Shown: positions 1-6,374, counted from the stretch's first letter. The stretch is DNA of 12,233 bases from Ruminococcaceae bacterium UBA1320 (GCA_002306975.1 DBTI01000148.1:1-12233), one strand, 5' to 3'. Translations and numbers: made by a program. Notes: generated by a model from the letters alone, not told the origin.

Positions 1-66
1 CGTTTCGCTATCCGTGAGGGTGGCCGTACGGTCGGCTCAGGATTGGTTACAGCTGTAGGCGAATAA
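1..66 (+). CDS. tuf: Elongation factor Tu, C-terminal end (partial)
   Basis: Only the last 21 codons and the TAA stop are inside the window. The encoded tail, RFAIREGGRTVGSGLVTAVG plus a final Glu, is the highly conserved end of EF-Tu domain III (the RFAIREGGRTVGxG signature). EF-Tu is the GTPase that delivers aminoacyl-tRNA to the ribosome. The gene begins upstream of the window. A strong intrinsic terminator follows 37 bases after the stop, so tuf is the last gene of its transcript and spoIIGA is transcribed separately. The identification is firm because this motif is nearly invariant in the family. The fragment says nothing about the rest of the gene. Confidence 0.95.
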   Translation, partial: RFAIREGGRTVGSGLVTAVGE

Positions 67-102
67 GCCTAGTTATCATCTGTAATTTAATATTGTTATG
101 AG

Positions 103-134
103 AAATCCCCCATGTTAAAGTGGGGGATTTTTTT
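103..134 (+). terminator. Intrinsic terminator of tuf
   Basis: A perfect 10-bp stem (AAATCCCCCA at 103-112 with TGGGGGATTT at 121-130), an 8-base loop, and a run of seven T from 128 to 134. It ends the tuf transcript and insulates the sporulation promoter downstream. Confidence 0.93.
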
Positions 135-163
135 ATTTATCAAAGTGGGGCTAGCACCCATTA

Positions 164-198
164 TACGACATCATAAACCATTAAGACAGGCATATAAT
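164..198 (+). promoter_or_regulatory. Candidate spoIIGA-sigE promoter with 22-bp spacer and 0A-like box
   Basis: A perfect TATAAT at 193-198 lies in the gap before spoIIGA. The best -35-like hexamer is ACGACA at 165-170, which matches TTGACA at 4 of 6 positions and is separated by 22 bp. TACGACA at 164-170 also matches the reverse complement of the Spo0A box, TTCGNCA, at 5 of 6 informative positions. In Bacillus subtilis the spoIIG promoter is known for this arrangement: sigma-A RNA polymerase, an abnormally long 22-bp spacing, and Spo0A bound next to the -35 region. The match in layout is what supports this call; the motifs alone are weak. Spo0A control is inferred. Confidence 0.55.
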
Positions 199-221
199 AA
201 TACTGCCCAAAACAAGCATGT

Positions 222-275
222 CATACTAATTTTCATTAAAACAAGCACTGATTATTTGTTGCGGGAATTAGTATG
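222..275. repeat. Short inverted-repeat element, copy A (ATACTAAT family)
   Basis: A 54-bp segment bounded by a perfect 10-bp inverted repeat, CATACTAATT at 222-231 and AATTAGTATG at 266-275. A longer relative lies at 11554-11655. The two share the left end ATACTAATTTTC exactly and the right end CGGRAATTAGTATG. The element would sit in the spoIIGA mRNA leader, downstream of the candidate promoter. It has no coding capacity and resembles a miniature inverted-repeat element. A transcribed leader hairpin is the alternative. Confidence 0.6.
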
Positions 276-326
276 GCAAACAGATACCGCCGCAAAATCA
301 GAAGAACGGAGGCTGGCTGACCGTCG

Positions 327-1247
327 ATGGTTGTTTACATAGATGTGCTGTTCATCCTTAATCTGGTTATCAATTATTTTATTCTGCTCGCAGTTTCTCA
401 GTTGCTTCACAGACATGATAAACGATTGCGCCTTTTGGCGGGAGCAGCGCTCGGCGCGATTTATGCAACGCTTATTTTCTTCCCACAGCTTGCGTTTCTC
501 TACACAGTGCTGCTAAAGCTTGTGTTTTCAATCACGATTGTTGCTGTCGCGTTTAAAAGTGGCAGCATAAAAAACTTTTTCAAACTGCTCGCGTTCTTTT
601 ACGTAACAAGCATGCTTTTCGGCGGAGTAGTTTATGCCGTTGAGTATTTTCTCGCTCCGTCTACCCTTGCTGTAAAAAACGGCGTAGCTTACATGGACAT
701 TTCGCCGCTGTTTCTAATATTGACAAGTGCGGGCTGTTATGTAGCAATCAAACTGTTTTCACGTGTATTCCACCGAGATGTTCACACCAGGGATATTTAT
801 AAAATCAAGATTGAAACAGGTAGCAATTCTGTTAATCTTACCGCTCTTCTTGATAATGGCAACGATCTGCGAGAGGTGATTTCAGGCTTACCCGTTATAA
901 TCGCTGAATATGTGAAAATCGAGTCGCTAATCCCGAAAGACCTTAGAATAACATATAAGACAGGCAGGCTGGCGGATATGGCAAAGCTTGAAGCAACTGG
1001 ATTTAACAAACGTTTTTACGTCGTGCCATATGGTTCCGTAGCAGAAACAGGCGGAGTACTTCCCGCATTCCGCCCAGATCGAATTACCGTTGAGGGAACG
1101 GAAATAGCCACCGCTGATGTTATCATTGCGGTGACGGGAAAACATTTGTCTTCCGACGGACAATTTTCAGCACTGTTGAATCCTGCGCTTTTCACTTCGG
1201 ATAGTGCAGTTACGGCAAAACACGCTGATAAAATATTATTAAAGTAA
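327..1247 (+). CDS. spoIIGA: SpoIIGA, sigma-E processing aspartic protease
   Basis: Membrane protease of the sporulating mother cell that removes the pro-sequence of SigE. The 306 residues fit the family length. The N-terminal half has about five hydrophobic spans (roughly 4-22, 36-52, 54-76, 86-106, 124-143) and opens with the family-typical YIDVLFILNLVINY. The soluble C-terminal half has the aspartic-protease-like segment LLDNGNDLREVISGLPVII with Asp176, then the conserved tail with AFRPDRI and a GKHLSSDGQFSALLNP stretch. The residue after the catalytic Asp is Asn, where family members usually have Ser or Thr (DSGN/DTGN). ATG 327 is the only plausible start because an in-frame TGA lies at 318. 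The nearest GGAGG (308-312) is 14 bases away, so initiation may be weak. The gene is directly followed by its substrate gene sigE, as in other spore formers. Confidence 0.93.
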   Translation: MVVYIDVLFILNLVINYFILLAVSQLLHRHDKRLRLLAGAALGAIYATLIFFPQLAFLYTVLLKLVFSITIVAVAFKSGSIKNFFKLLAFFYVTSMLFGGVVYAVEYFLAPSTLAVKNGVAYMDISPLFLILTSAGCYVAIKLFSRVFHRDVHTRDIYKIKIETGSNSVNLTALLDNGNDLREVISGLPVIIAEYVKIESLIPKDLRITYKTGRLADMAKLEATGFNKRFYVVPYGSVAETGGVLPAFRPDRITVEGTEIATADVIIAVTGKHLSSDGQFSALLNPALFTSDSAVTAKHADKILLK

Positions 1248-1337
1248 GATTATTATGATGGCAATTAAACCGGTGAAACTTGCAATTATTTAAGCGCCTG
1301 AGTAATAGATAAACCTGAATGCGAAAAATAACCCTAT

Positions 1338-1353
1338 GCGGCGATCTCGCCGC
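1338..1353 (+). promoter_or_regulatory. GC-rich hairpin in the spoIIGA-sigE junction
   Basis: GCGGCG (1338-1343) pairs perfectly with CGCCGC (1348-1353) around an ATCT loop. It lies 11 bases upstream of the GGAG that serves sigE. There is no T-run, so it is not a standard terminator. It could tune sigE translation or mRNA stability relative to spoIIGA, which is inferred. It also argues against translation starting at ATG 1336, which would lie at the base of the stem. Confidence 0.5.
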
Positions 1354-1377
1354 CCGGTAAAATTGGAGATGGTCTTC

Positions 1378-2112
1378 TTGTTCGGGATAGTAAAAAGATT
1401 GCATGATTACGTTACCCGCTTAATCAGCATTGTGTCGGCGAAGCTATTCCCAAGTCGCGTTTATTACATCAACGGACCCGAAATGCTGCCTGCGCCTTTG
1501 TCGGCACAGGAGGAGGCAGCATGCCTTATAATGCTCGAACAGGATGAAGAATCCGTATCGAAAGCGAGGAACACGCTGATCGTCCACAATCTCCGACTTG
1601 TCGTCTACATAGCGAAAAAGTTTGAAAATACCGGTGTCGGCGTTGAAGACTTGGTTTCAATAGGCACGATCGGGCTTATAAAAGCTGTCAATACCTTCTG
1701 CCCGTCAAGAAACATCAAACTCGCGACATATGCCTCACGCTGCATAGAAAACGAAATTCTCATGTATCTTCGCAAAAGCTCCGGCTTGAAGAATGAGGTG
1801 TCAATTGACGAGCCGCTCAACATAGATTGGGACGGCAACGAGCTTTTGCTCTCGGATGTTTTGGGCACTGAAAACGATGTTGTTCATCAAAATCTTGAAA
1901 AAGACGTTGAAAAAAGCCTTCTCGAAGAAGCAATCAGTCACCTTTCAAACCGTGAGCGCACGATCATGGAAATGCGTTTCGGACTTTGCAACGGCATTGA
2001 ACGAACACAGAAAGAAGTGGCGGATACACTTGGAATTTCTCAATCGTACATATCCCGCCTTGAAAAGCGTATAATAATGCGGCTACGCAAAGAGATTGAA
2101 CGCGTAAGTTGA
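1378..2112 (+). CDS. sigE: RNA polymerase sigma-E (pro-SigE), early mother-cell sporulation sigma factor
   Basis: Sigma-70 family factor that directs the first mother-cell genes of sporulation after cleavage by SpoIIGA. From TTG 1378 the product has 244 residues. An amphipathic pro-sequence is followed by VYYINGPEMLPAPLS (residues 28-42), which contains the Tyr-Tyr processing region known in Bacillus. Region 2 runs about residues 66-135 (NLRLVVYIAKKFENTG, EDLVSIGTIGLIKAVNTF, LATYASRCIENEILMYLR). The SigE signature EPLNIDWDGNELLLSDVLGT is at 145-164. The region 4 helix-turn-helix is at about 210-238 (TQKEVADTLGISQSYISRLE). Start choice: GGAG at 1365-1368 is 9 bases before TTG 1378 but touches ATG 1369. 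The TTG gives a pro-sequence of about the Bacillus length. ATG 1369 (247 residues) or ATG 1336 (258, no ribosome site) are alternatives. No promoter was seen between spoIIGA and sigE, so they form one operon. Confidence 0.94.
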   Translation: MFGIVKRLHDYVTRLISIVSAKLFPSRVYYINGPEMLPAPLSAQEEAACLIMLEQDEESVSKARNTLIVHNLRLVVYIAKKFENTGVGVEDLVSIGTIGLIKAVNTFCPSRNIKLATYASRCIENEILMYLRKSSGLKNEVSIDEPLNIDWDGNELLLSDVLGTENDVVHQNLEKDVEKSLLEEAISHLSNRERTIMEMRFGLCNGIERTQKEVADTLGISQSYISRLEKRIIMRLRKEIERVS

Positions 2113-2188
2113 TTTTTTTGTCACAATATGTACTTTGACTTGGTTTCAATTAGTAAACATTCATAACGCCGTTTTGTTACTGCGGACG

Positions 2189-2218
2189 GTATTAAATGAC
2201 CCCAACAAGGTAATACTG
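2189..2218 (+). promoter_or_regulatory. Candidate sigma-F promoter of sigG
   Basis: GTATT at 2189-2193 resembles the sigma-F -35 element (GYWTA). GGTAATACTG at 2209-2218 fits the sigma-F -10 element (GGNRANANTW) at all positions but the last. The spacing is 15 bp. In known spore formers sigG is transcribed in the forespore by sigma-F, which supports the reading. The start of transcription would fall near 2224, giving a leader of about 30 bases. The assignment is by motif only. Confidence 0.5.
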
Positions 2219-2236
2219 AAATTGAAGAGTATTACC
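2209..2236. repeat. Perfect inverted repeat over the sigG -10 element
   Basis: GGTAATACT (2209-2217) and AGTATTACC (2228-2236) form a perfect 9-bp inverted repeat with a 10-base gap. The left arm coincides with the proposed sigma-F -10 element. The right arm lies 6 bases before the ribosome site GGGAGG (2243-2248). In DNA it could be an operator. In read-through RNA from sigE it would be a hairpin just before the sigG ribosome site. Confidence 0.7.
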
Positions 2237-2255
2237 AGTATCGGGAGGGGCCATT

Positions 2256-3026
2256 ATGCAGATTAACAAGGTTGAAATTTGTGGAGTAAATACCTCCAAG
2301 CTTAAAGTTCTGGCCGAAGCGGAAAAAATAGACTTGTTGAAAAAGACAAGGCAGGGTGATACCTCAGCACGTGAACAGCTTATCAGCGGCAACCTCAGAT
2401 TGGTATTGAGTGTAATTCAGCGTTTCACAAACAGGGGTGAAAACCTTGATGATCTTTTTCAAGTCGGCTGCATCGGTCTCATAAAGTCCATTGACAACTT
2501 TGATTTATCGCTAAATGTGCGCTTTTCGACCTATGCCGTGCCTATGATCATCGGCGAAATAAGGCGCTACCTTCGTGATAACAACCCAATCCGGGTAAGC
2601 CGTTCAATGCGCGATGTTGCGTATAAAGCTATGCAGGTAAAAGAAAGACTGACAAACGAAACACAGCGTGAACCAACAATAGAAGAGCTGGCAAAGGAAA
2701 TGAATCTGCCCAAAGAAGATATAGTGCTTGCGTTGGAATCGGTGGTTGATCCGGTTTCACTTTACGAGCCGGTATATTCCGACGGTGGCGACACAATCTA
2801 TGTAATGGATCAAATCGGCGACAAAAACAAAGACGACGACTGGCTTGATGAGATCGCGCTCAAGGAAGCGATAAACCATCTTTCCGACCGCGAAAAGCGG
2901 ATACTGTCGCTGCGTTTTTTTGAGGGGCACACCCAGATGGAGGTCGCATCAGAAATCGGTATCTCGCAGGCGCAAGTGTCAAGATTAGAGAAAGGCGCTT
3001 TGTCAAAAATAAAAAAACAGATATAA
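2256..3026 (+). CDS. sigG: RNA polymerase sigma-G, late forespore sigma factor
   Basis: Sigma factor for late forespore genes, including spore protectants and germination functions. The 256 residues match the family length of about 260. The N-terminus NKVEICGVNTSKL (residues 4-16) is the SigG signature. Region 2 covers about 45-110 (GNLRLVLSVIQRF, DDLFQVGCIGLIKSIDNF, FSTYAVPMIIGEIRRYLRDN). Region 3 begins with NPIRVSRSMRDVAYKA (110-125). Region 4 has HTQMEVASEIGISQAQVSRLEKGAL (225-249). ATG 2256 follows GGGAGG by 7 bases. SigF is the nearest relative, but SigF lacks this N-terminal signature and normally lies in a spoIIA operon. The gene is closed by two tandem hairpins, and the space upstream carries a candidate sigma-F promoter. 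Confidence 0.95.
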   Translation: MQINKVEICGVNTSKLKVLAEAEKIDLLKKTRQGDTSAREQLISGNLRLVLSVIQRFTNRGENLDDLFQVGCIGLIKSIDNFDLSLNVRFSTYAVPMIIGEIRRYLRDNNPIRVSRSMRDVAYKAMQVKERLTNETQREPTIEELAKEMNLPKEDIVLALESVVDPVSLYEPVYSDGGDTIYVMDQIGDKNKDDDWLDEIALKEAINHLSDREKRILSLRFFEGHTQMEVASEIGISQAQVSRLEKGALSKIKKQI

Positions 3027-3055
3027 CAGGTTTAAACAGTAATCAAAAAGTACTA

Positions 3056-3137
3056 TAACTTATTGCGATTTTTATAAAGAAGAGGTGTGTTTTTCCCCGC
3101 CGGAGACGGGGAAAAACACACCTCTTGGATTTTTTTT
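3056..3137 (-). repeat. Dispersed palindromic repeat, copy 1, also acting as sigG terminator
   Basis: The left end TAACTTATTGCGATT (3056-3070) is identical to that of the copy at 7806. A perfect 20-bp stem follows (3080-3099 with 3107-3126, loop CCGGAGA). Eight T residues at 3130-3137 make the structure a good intrinsic terminator for sigG. The GC core CCCCGCCGGAGACGGGG is shared with the other copies, while the outer arms (AAGAGGTGTGTTTTT) are different in sequence and still pair. The minus sign marks orientation relative to copies 2 and 4. Confidence 0.8.
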
Positions 3138-3177
3138 AAAGGACTAGGTTGTTATTTCACAACTTGGACCTTTTTTT
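3138..3177 (+). terminator. Second intrinsic terminator after sigG
   Basis: An imperfect 15-bp stem, 3138-3152 with 3159-3173, with two G-U pairs and one mismatch and a 6-base loop. The distal arm runs into a stretch of seven T (3171-3177). Together with the preceding hairpin it isolates sigG from the glycosyltransferase gene. Confidence 0.7.
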
Positions 3178-3229
3178 ATATAAAGAGGCTTCATTTATAT
3201 GAAAATGCAGAAATCAAATTTAATCGTTT

Positions 3230-3260
3230 TTGTTTATTAATTTTTTATATATGTTATAAT
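3230..3260 (+). promoter_or_regulatory. Sigma-A type promoter of the glycosyltransferase fusion gene
   Basis: A perfect TATAAT at 3255-3260 is preceded by TG with one intervening base (TGTTATAAT, an extended -10). The -35-like TTGTTT at 3230-3235 is weak (TTG only) with a 19-bp spacer. The start of transcription would be near 3267, about 40 bases before the ATG. The gene therefore appears to be transcribed by the vegetative polymerase and independently of sigG. Confidence 0.65.
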
Positions 3261-3305
3261 AAAAAAATAAACTTAACTCAGTCATATGAAGGGAATCAAA
3301 ACATA

Positions 3306-6002
3306 ATGGATATAAATCTTAGTCAGCTTCGACAGGGTTTTGATACTGTATGTGAGGCAACTAATTACTTAATTGATTTTGGCATTCAGGGAAATGAGGA
3401 TTTGTTAGATGGCTTTTTGGATACTTTTGGATCATATTCTGAAATTTTTAAAGAGCAGTCGGATCTTTTTTTAACTGCGGCTGAAACTGTTCATCAGATA
3501 AAGCAAGGAGAGAAGACAGTCGAAGATCTGGCACAAATTGTTGAACAGCTTCACCGGACCATATTCCCCTATATTAATTCCAATTTAATGAGAACTAGCT
3601 CTGACGCGTCGACACCTTCATATTTAAAAGTTGAATCTGAAAGCATATCCGTTGAAAATCAGTTTTTCAATTGTATCGGCCCTATTGATAAAATGCATTG
3701 CTTCAGCGATTTAAAAGAAAAAGCATCTCCGCTTGTCAGTATTGTATTAATTTCATATGAACATCCGGAACTTCTTGAATTATGCGTAGAGGCGGTCTTT
3801 AACTATACAGCGGAAGTTGACTATGAGCTAATTATCGTTTTAAATGGTACAAACGAAGAAAGTATTGATTTTAGCAAACGCTTAACCTATCCCAAAACAA
3901 AGATACTGAATTTTTCCGAAAATGTTGGTGCCGCTTTCGCTCGCGAATTTGGGTTTAGCAAAGCAAAAGGTGATTATATTGTTCAATTGATGGGCGATAT
4001 AATCGTTACAAAAAATTGGCTTTCAAATTTGCTTAAATGTATACAGTCAAATGCCAGAATAGGATTAGCGATGCCGATTATGACAAATGCAATGCAGCAT
4101 TTCGATATTTCAAAGGAATTCAATACTTTGTATGATACAGAGAACGTTGATAATATTCTTGACTTTGCTGCATCCTATAATATTTCCGACCCTGAAAAGT
4201 GGGAGGAAGTGATTTGGGCAGTTGATCCGATTTCAATTCATTCAAGGGAGTGCCTGAACGCCATAGGAAAGACGGCTCTTTATTATGTTCATGGAAACGA
4301 GATCAACCTTTGCACAAAAGCTCGAATGGCAGGGTACAAAACAGTAGTGTGCCGGGATACAATTGTCCATCATTATCATGACTATACACAGAGAAATTCA
4401 AATCAGGTTTTAACTTCAAATCCGGAAGATTTTGAGCAGTTCAATTTTGTCGAACATCTTCTTGGAAATTTAAATAACCCAAAAGATTTATCTCCTTGGT
4501 ATTTTTCCTGGCAGCATAAACTCATAGAAGCAGCGGAATTTACTGATTTGAAAGACTGTGTGAGTGTATTGGGTTTTGATGTATTAGCAGGCGTATCGCT
4601 TCTTAACTTAAGATACCACATAAAAAGATATGGAAAAGCAAAAAGGGTTACTCTTCGCGGGATGACCACAGAGCCTTCCTATTATAGATTGTTGCAAACC
4701 GTCTGCGACGCCGGTGTAACTTGCGGTTCCGCAAATGATATTTTCACGGAGTTTCCGGAAGAAGAAAAATTTGACTATATTATATCCGATAAATATCTTA
4801 ACGAATATGATAATCCGATCAAGTTAATTGATAAATTGCTGGCTTTATTAAAACCAAAGGGTCAGCTTCTTTTTAATGTGAAAAATACAAACAATTTAAA
4901 CAACATTTTATCGGTGCTTTTACAAAAAGAAAAAACCATGCTTAATGCAACCATGGAAAAAATATTTATACATATAACGCTTACCGGGTACGAATGTAAA
5001 AATGTGCGTATTGATAATATAGATGAAAAAGGTGAAGAACAATCAAAAAAATTACTGTCGGCTATTGATATTGTCGACAATAATCTGGCTGTGGCAAAGT
5101 TATGTGCTGTCGATTATAATTTTATCGTAAAAAAGGTTTTGCAGCCCTATTCAAAAATTAACTTTGAAATATCCGCCCCTGACCATTCAGAACCATACCA
5201 ATTTGTGCAGATCAATCAATTTAAAGAAGCGGTTAAACATTTAAAAGCGAAGCGTATCATTGACGAAAATACAGAAATCGTATTAAAAAATTTAACGGAT
5301 ACAGCCTTTTGCCCTGACTTCAGCAAAATGGCAGATTTTCTTGAAAAAGGAAATTTCAAATATCAAGTAGAATCCAATTGTCTGGATTTGCCTGAAAACA
5401 TTACGACTGGTTCGCTGTCGGGTTTTACGTTTATATTGCCGGATTATTTCGGGCTCAAAAAGAACTGTTTCCATAGTTTTAATATGGAGTCTGACAGCAA
5501 AAGAATCTTCCAATCGGTAAAGAGGCTAAGGCAAAACGGCTACAAAGGCAAAGTGGCTATCCGAGCTTTTTTGAATAAATTTAACAAACAGGAACTATTG
5601 CAGTTGGAGAAATTTGCACTGGATAATGAATTATCAAGTGACGGTCCTTATGTCGATTGGATAAGCGATGTTTATGATTGCATTGATTTTTTGGGCAGAC
5701 AAATGTCTTTTGATGAAATAAGTGATATCACAGGTACGCTATATGTTAATAAGCAGACAGCTAAACTCGCCGAACGGCCTTGTGATTATAAATGCCCGCT
5801 TATTTCTTCTGAATTGACTGTATCAGCAAATCTCCAGTTCAAAATTTGCGGCGCGTGCAATGAAACTCTGGGAAGTGTCTTTGATTTAGATATTTTCAAA
5901 ATAAACGGGTCAAAGCGCGGTGCTGAGATTTGCAAGGTATGTGGGAAATATGGCGTGGATTATCTACAGAACAGTCTTGAAGCTTGTAATTTGCATGACT
6001 GA
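3306..6002 (+). CDS. Multidomain family-2 glycosyltransferase / methyltransferase-like / radical-SAM-SPASM-like protein
   Basis: 898 residues, no signal peptide or membrane span seen, so probably cytoplasmic. Residues 1-95 look helical. Residues 143-365 are a family-2 glycosyltransferase: SIVLISYEHPELLELC, ENVGAAFARE, a DxD-like LMGDI (228-232), and GNEINLCTKARMAGY before HHYHD. Residues about 395-600 resemble a class I methyltransferase. The SAM-binding loop is atypical (VLGFDVLAG, 421-429) but DYIISDKYLNEYDNPIKLI and LLKPKGQLLFNV are typical. Residues about 615-898 resemble a radical SAM barrel ending in a SPASM-like domain with C826, C830, C848, C851, C876 and C879. Where CX3CX2C is expected there is SAPDHSEPYQF, with no cysteine. 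The longer frame upstream begins inside the sigG terminator, so ATG 3306, with AAGGG 12 bases before it, is chosen. The gene is visibly AT-richer than its neighbours and separates sigG from ylmC. The sugar donor and acceptor cannot be told. Confidence 0.8.
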   Translation: MDINLSQLRQGFDTVCEATNYLIDFGIQGNEDLLDGFLDTFGSYSEIFKEQSDLFLTAAETVHQIKQGEKTVEDLAQIVEQLHRTIFPYINSNLMRTSSDASTPSYLKVESESISVENQFFNCIGPIDKMHCFSDLKEKASPLVSIVLISYEHPELLELCVEAVFNYTAEVDYELIIVLNGTNEESIDFSKRLTYPKTKILNFSENVGAAFAREFGFSKAKGDYIVQLMGDIIVTKNWLSNLLKCIQSNARIGLAMPIMTNAMQHFDISKEFNTLYDTENVDNILDFAASYNISDPEKWEEVIWAVDPISIHSRECLNAIGKTALYYVHGNEINLCTKARMAGYKTVVCRDTIVHHYHDYTQRNSNQVLTSNPEDFEQFNFVEHLLGNLNNPKDLSPWYFSWQHKLIEAAEFTDLKDCVSVLGFDVLAGVSLLNLRYHIKRYGKAKRVTLRGMTTEPSYYRLLQTVCDAGVTCGSANDIFTEFPEEEKFDYIISDKYLNEYDNPIKLIDKLLALLKPKGQLLFNVKNTNNLNNILSVLLQKEKTMLNATMEKIFIHITLTGYECKNVRIDNIDEKGEEQSKKLLSAIDIVDNNLAVAKLCAVDYNFIVKKVLQPYSKINFEISAPDHSEPYQFVQINQFKEAVKHLKAKRIIDENTEIVLKNLTDTAFCPDFSKMADFLEKGNFKYQVESNCLDLPENITTGSLSGFTFILPDYFGLKKNCFHSFNMESDSKRIFQSVKRLRQNGYKGKVAIRAFLNKFNKQELLQLEKFALDNELSSDGPYVDWISDVYDCIDFLGRQMSFDEISDITGTLYVNKQTAKLAERPCDYKCPLISSELTVSANLQFKICGACNETLGSVFDLDIFKINGSKRGAEICKVCGKYGVDYLQNSLEACNLHD

Positions 6003-6039
6003 TCAATGGAATTTTTTATTATATAAAAATACTAAAAAG

Positions 6040-6076
6040 CCTTCCGCCGAATAGAATAGTAACAGTAGGCGGGAGG
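6040..6076 (+). promoter_or_regulatory. Hairpin masking the ylmC ribosome binding site
   Basis: CCTTCCGCC (6040-6048) can pair along all nine positions with GGCGGGAGG (6068-6076), with a single G-U pair and a 19-base loop. The distal arm contains the whole Shine-Dalgarno GGGAGG (6071-6076), seven bases before ATG 6084. When folded, the ribosome site would be hidden. This could be a translational control or simply a weak expression device. What opens it is unknown. Confidence 0.6.
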
Positions 6077-6083
6077 TGTTCTT

Positions 6084-6371
6084 ATGTGCCGTATTGACGA
6101 GCTTTGCCGTAAGGATGTTATCAATATAAATGACGGATGCAAATTAGGTTACATATGCGATGTTGAGATAGACGCGGTGGAGGGCAGGGTTGTTGCGTTT
6201 GTAATATACGGACGCTCTAAATTTTTCGGCATTTTCGGCCGGGAAGAGGATATTATAATTCCGTGGTGTGATATAAAGACGATTGGTGAAGACACACTGC
6301 TTGTCAATGTAGATTTGCAGTGCAGGCGCAGGTGCAAGCCCAGAAGACCTTTTTTCGATTTCTTCAAATAG
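6084..6371 (+). CDS. ylmC: YlmC/YmxH family sporulation-associated PRC-barrel protein
   Basis: A 95-residue protein with a single PRC-barrel-like fold. Diagnostic pieces are the start RIDELCRKDVININDGCKLG (residues 3-22), the central RVVAFVIYGRSKFFGIFGRE and the IIIPWCDIKTIGEDTLLVNV segment, as in the YlmC/YmxH family. In many Bacillota this gene directly follows sigG and is linked to sporulation, but its biochemical role is not established. Here it is separated from sigG by the glycosyltransferase fusion gene. The C-terminus is unusual, with a Cys/Arg-rich QCRRRCKPRRPFFDFFK tail that could bind metal or nucleic acid (inferred). ATG 6084 has GGGAGG seven bases upstream, inside a hairpin. No terminator separates it from the preceding gene, so read-through is possible. 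Confidence 0.88.
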   Translation: MCRIDELCRKDVININDGCKLGYICDVEIDAVEGRVVAFVIYGRSKFFGIFGREEDIIIPWCDIKTIGEDTLLVNVDLQCRRRCKPRRPFFDFFK

Positions 6372-6374
6372 AAG

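Noticed and set aside
112..342. Open frame of 76 codons upstream of spoIIGA
   Set aside because: It starts inside the tuf terminator stem, has no ribosome site, crosses the candidate spoIIGA promoter and overlaps the spoIIGA start. The product resembles nothing known to me.
1336..1368. Longer sigE start at ATG 1336
   Set aside because: No ribosome site precedes it, it falls at the base of a GC hairpin, and it would make the pro-sequence longer than in known SigE proteins.
2131..2164. Possible sigma-G autoregulatory promoter before sigG (CATTCAT with upstream TTGAC)
   Set aside because: The -10-like motif matches only 5 of 7 positions and the -35 region does not fit the sigma-G consensus. 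The sigma-F type motif at 2189-2218 is better.
3087..3305. N-terminal extension of the glycosyltransferase frame
   Set aside because: The extension begins within the sigG terminator hairpin and crosses a second terminator and the promoter at 3230-3260. ATG 3306 has a ribosome site and a normal leader.
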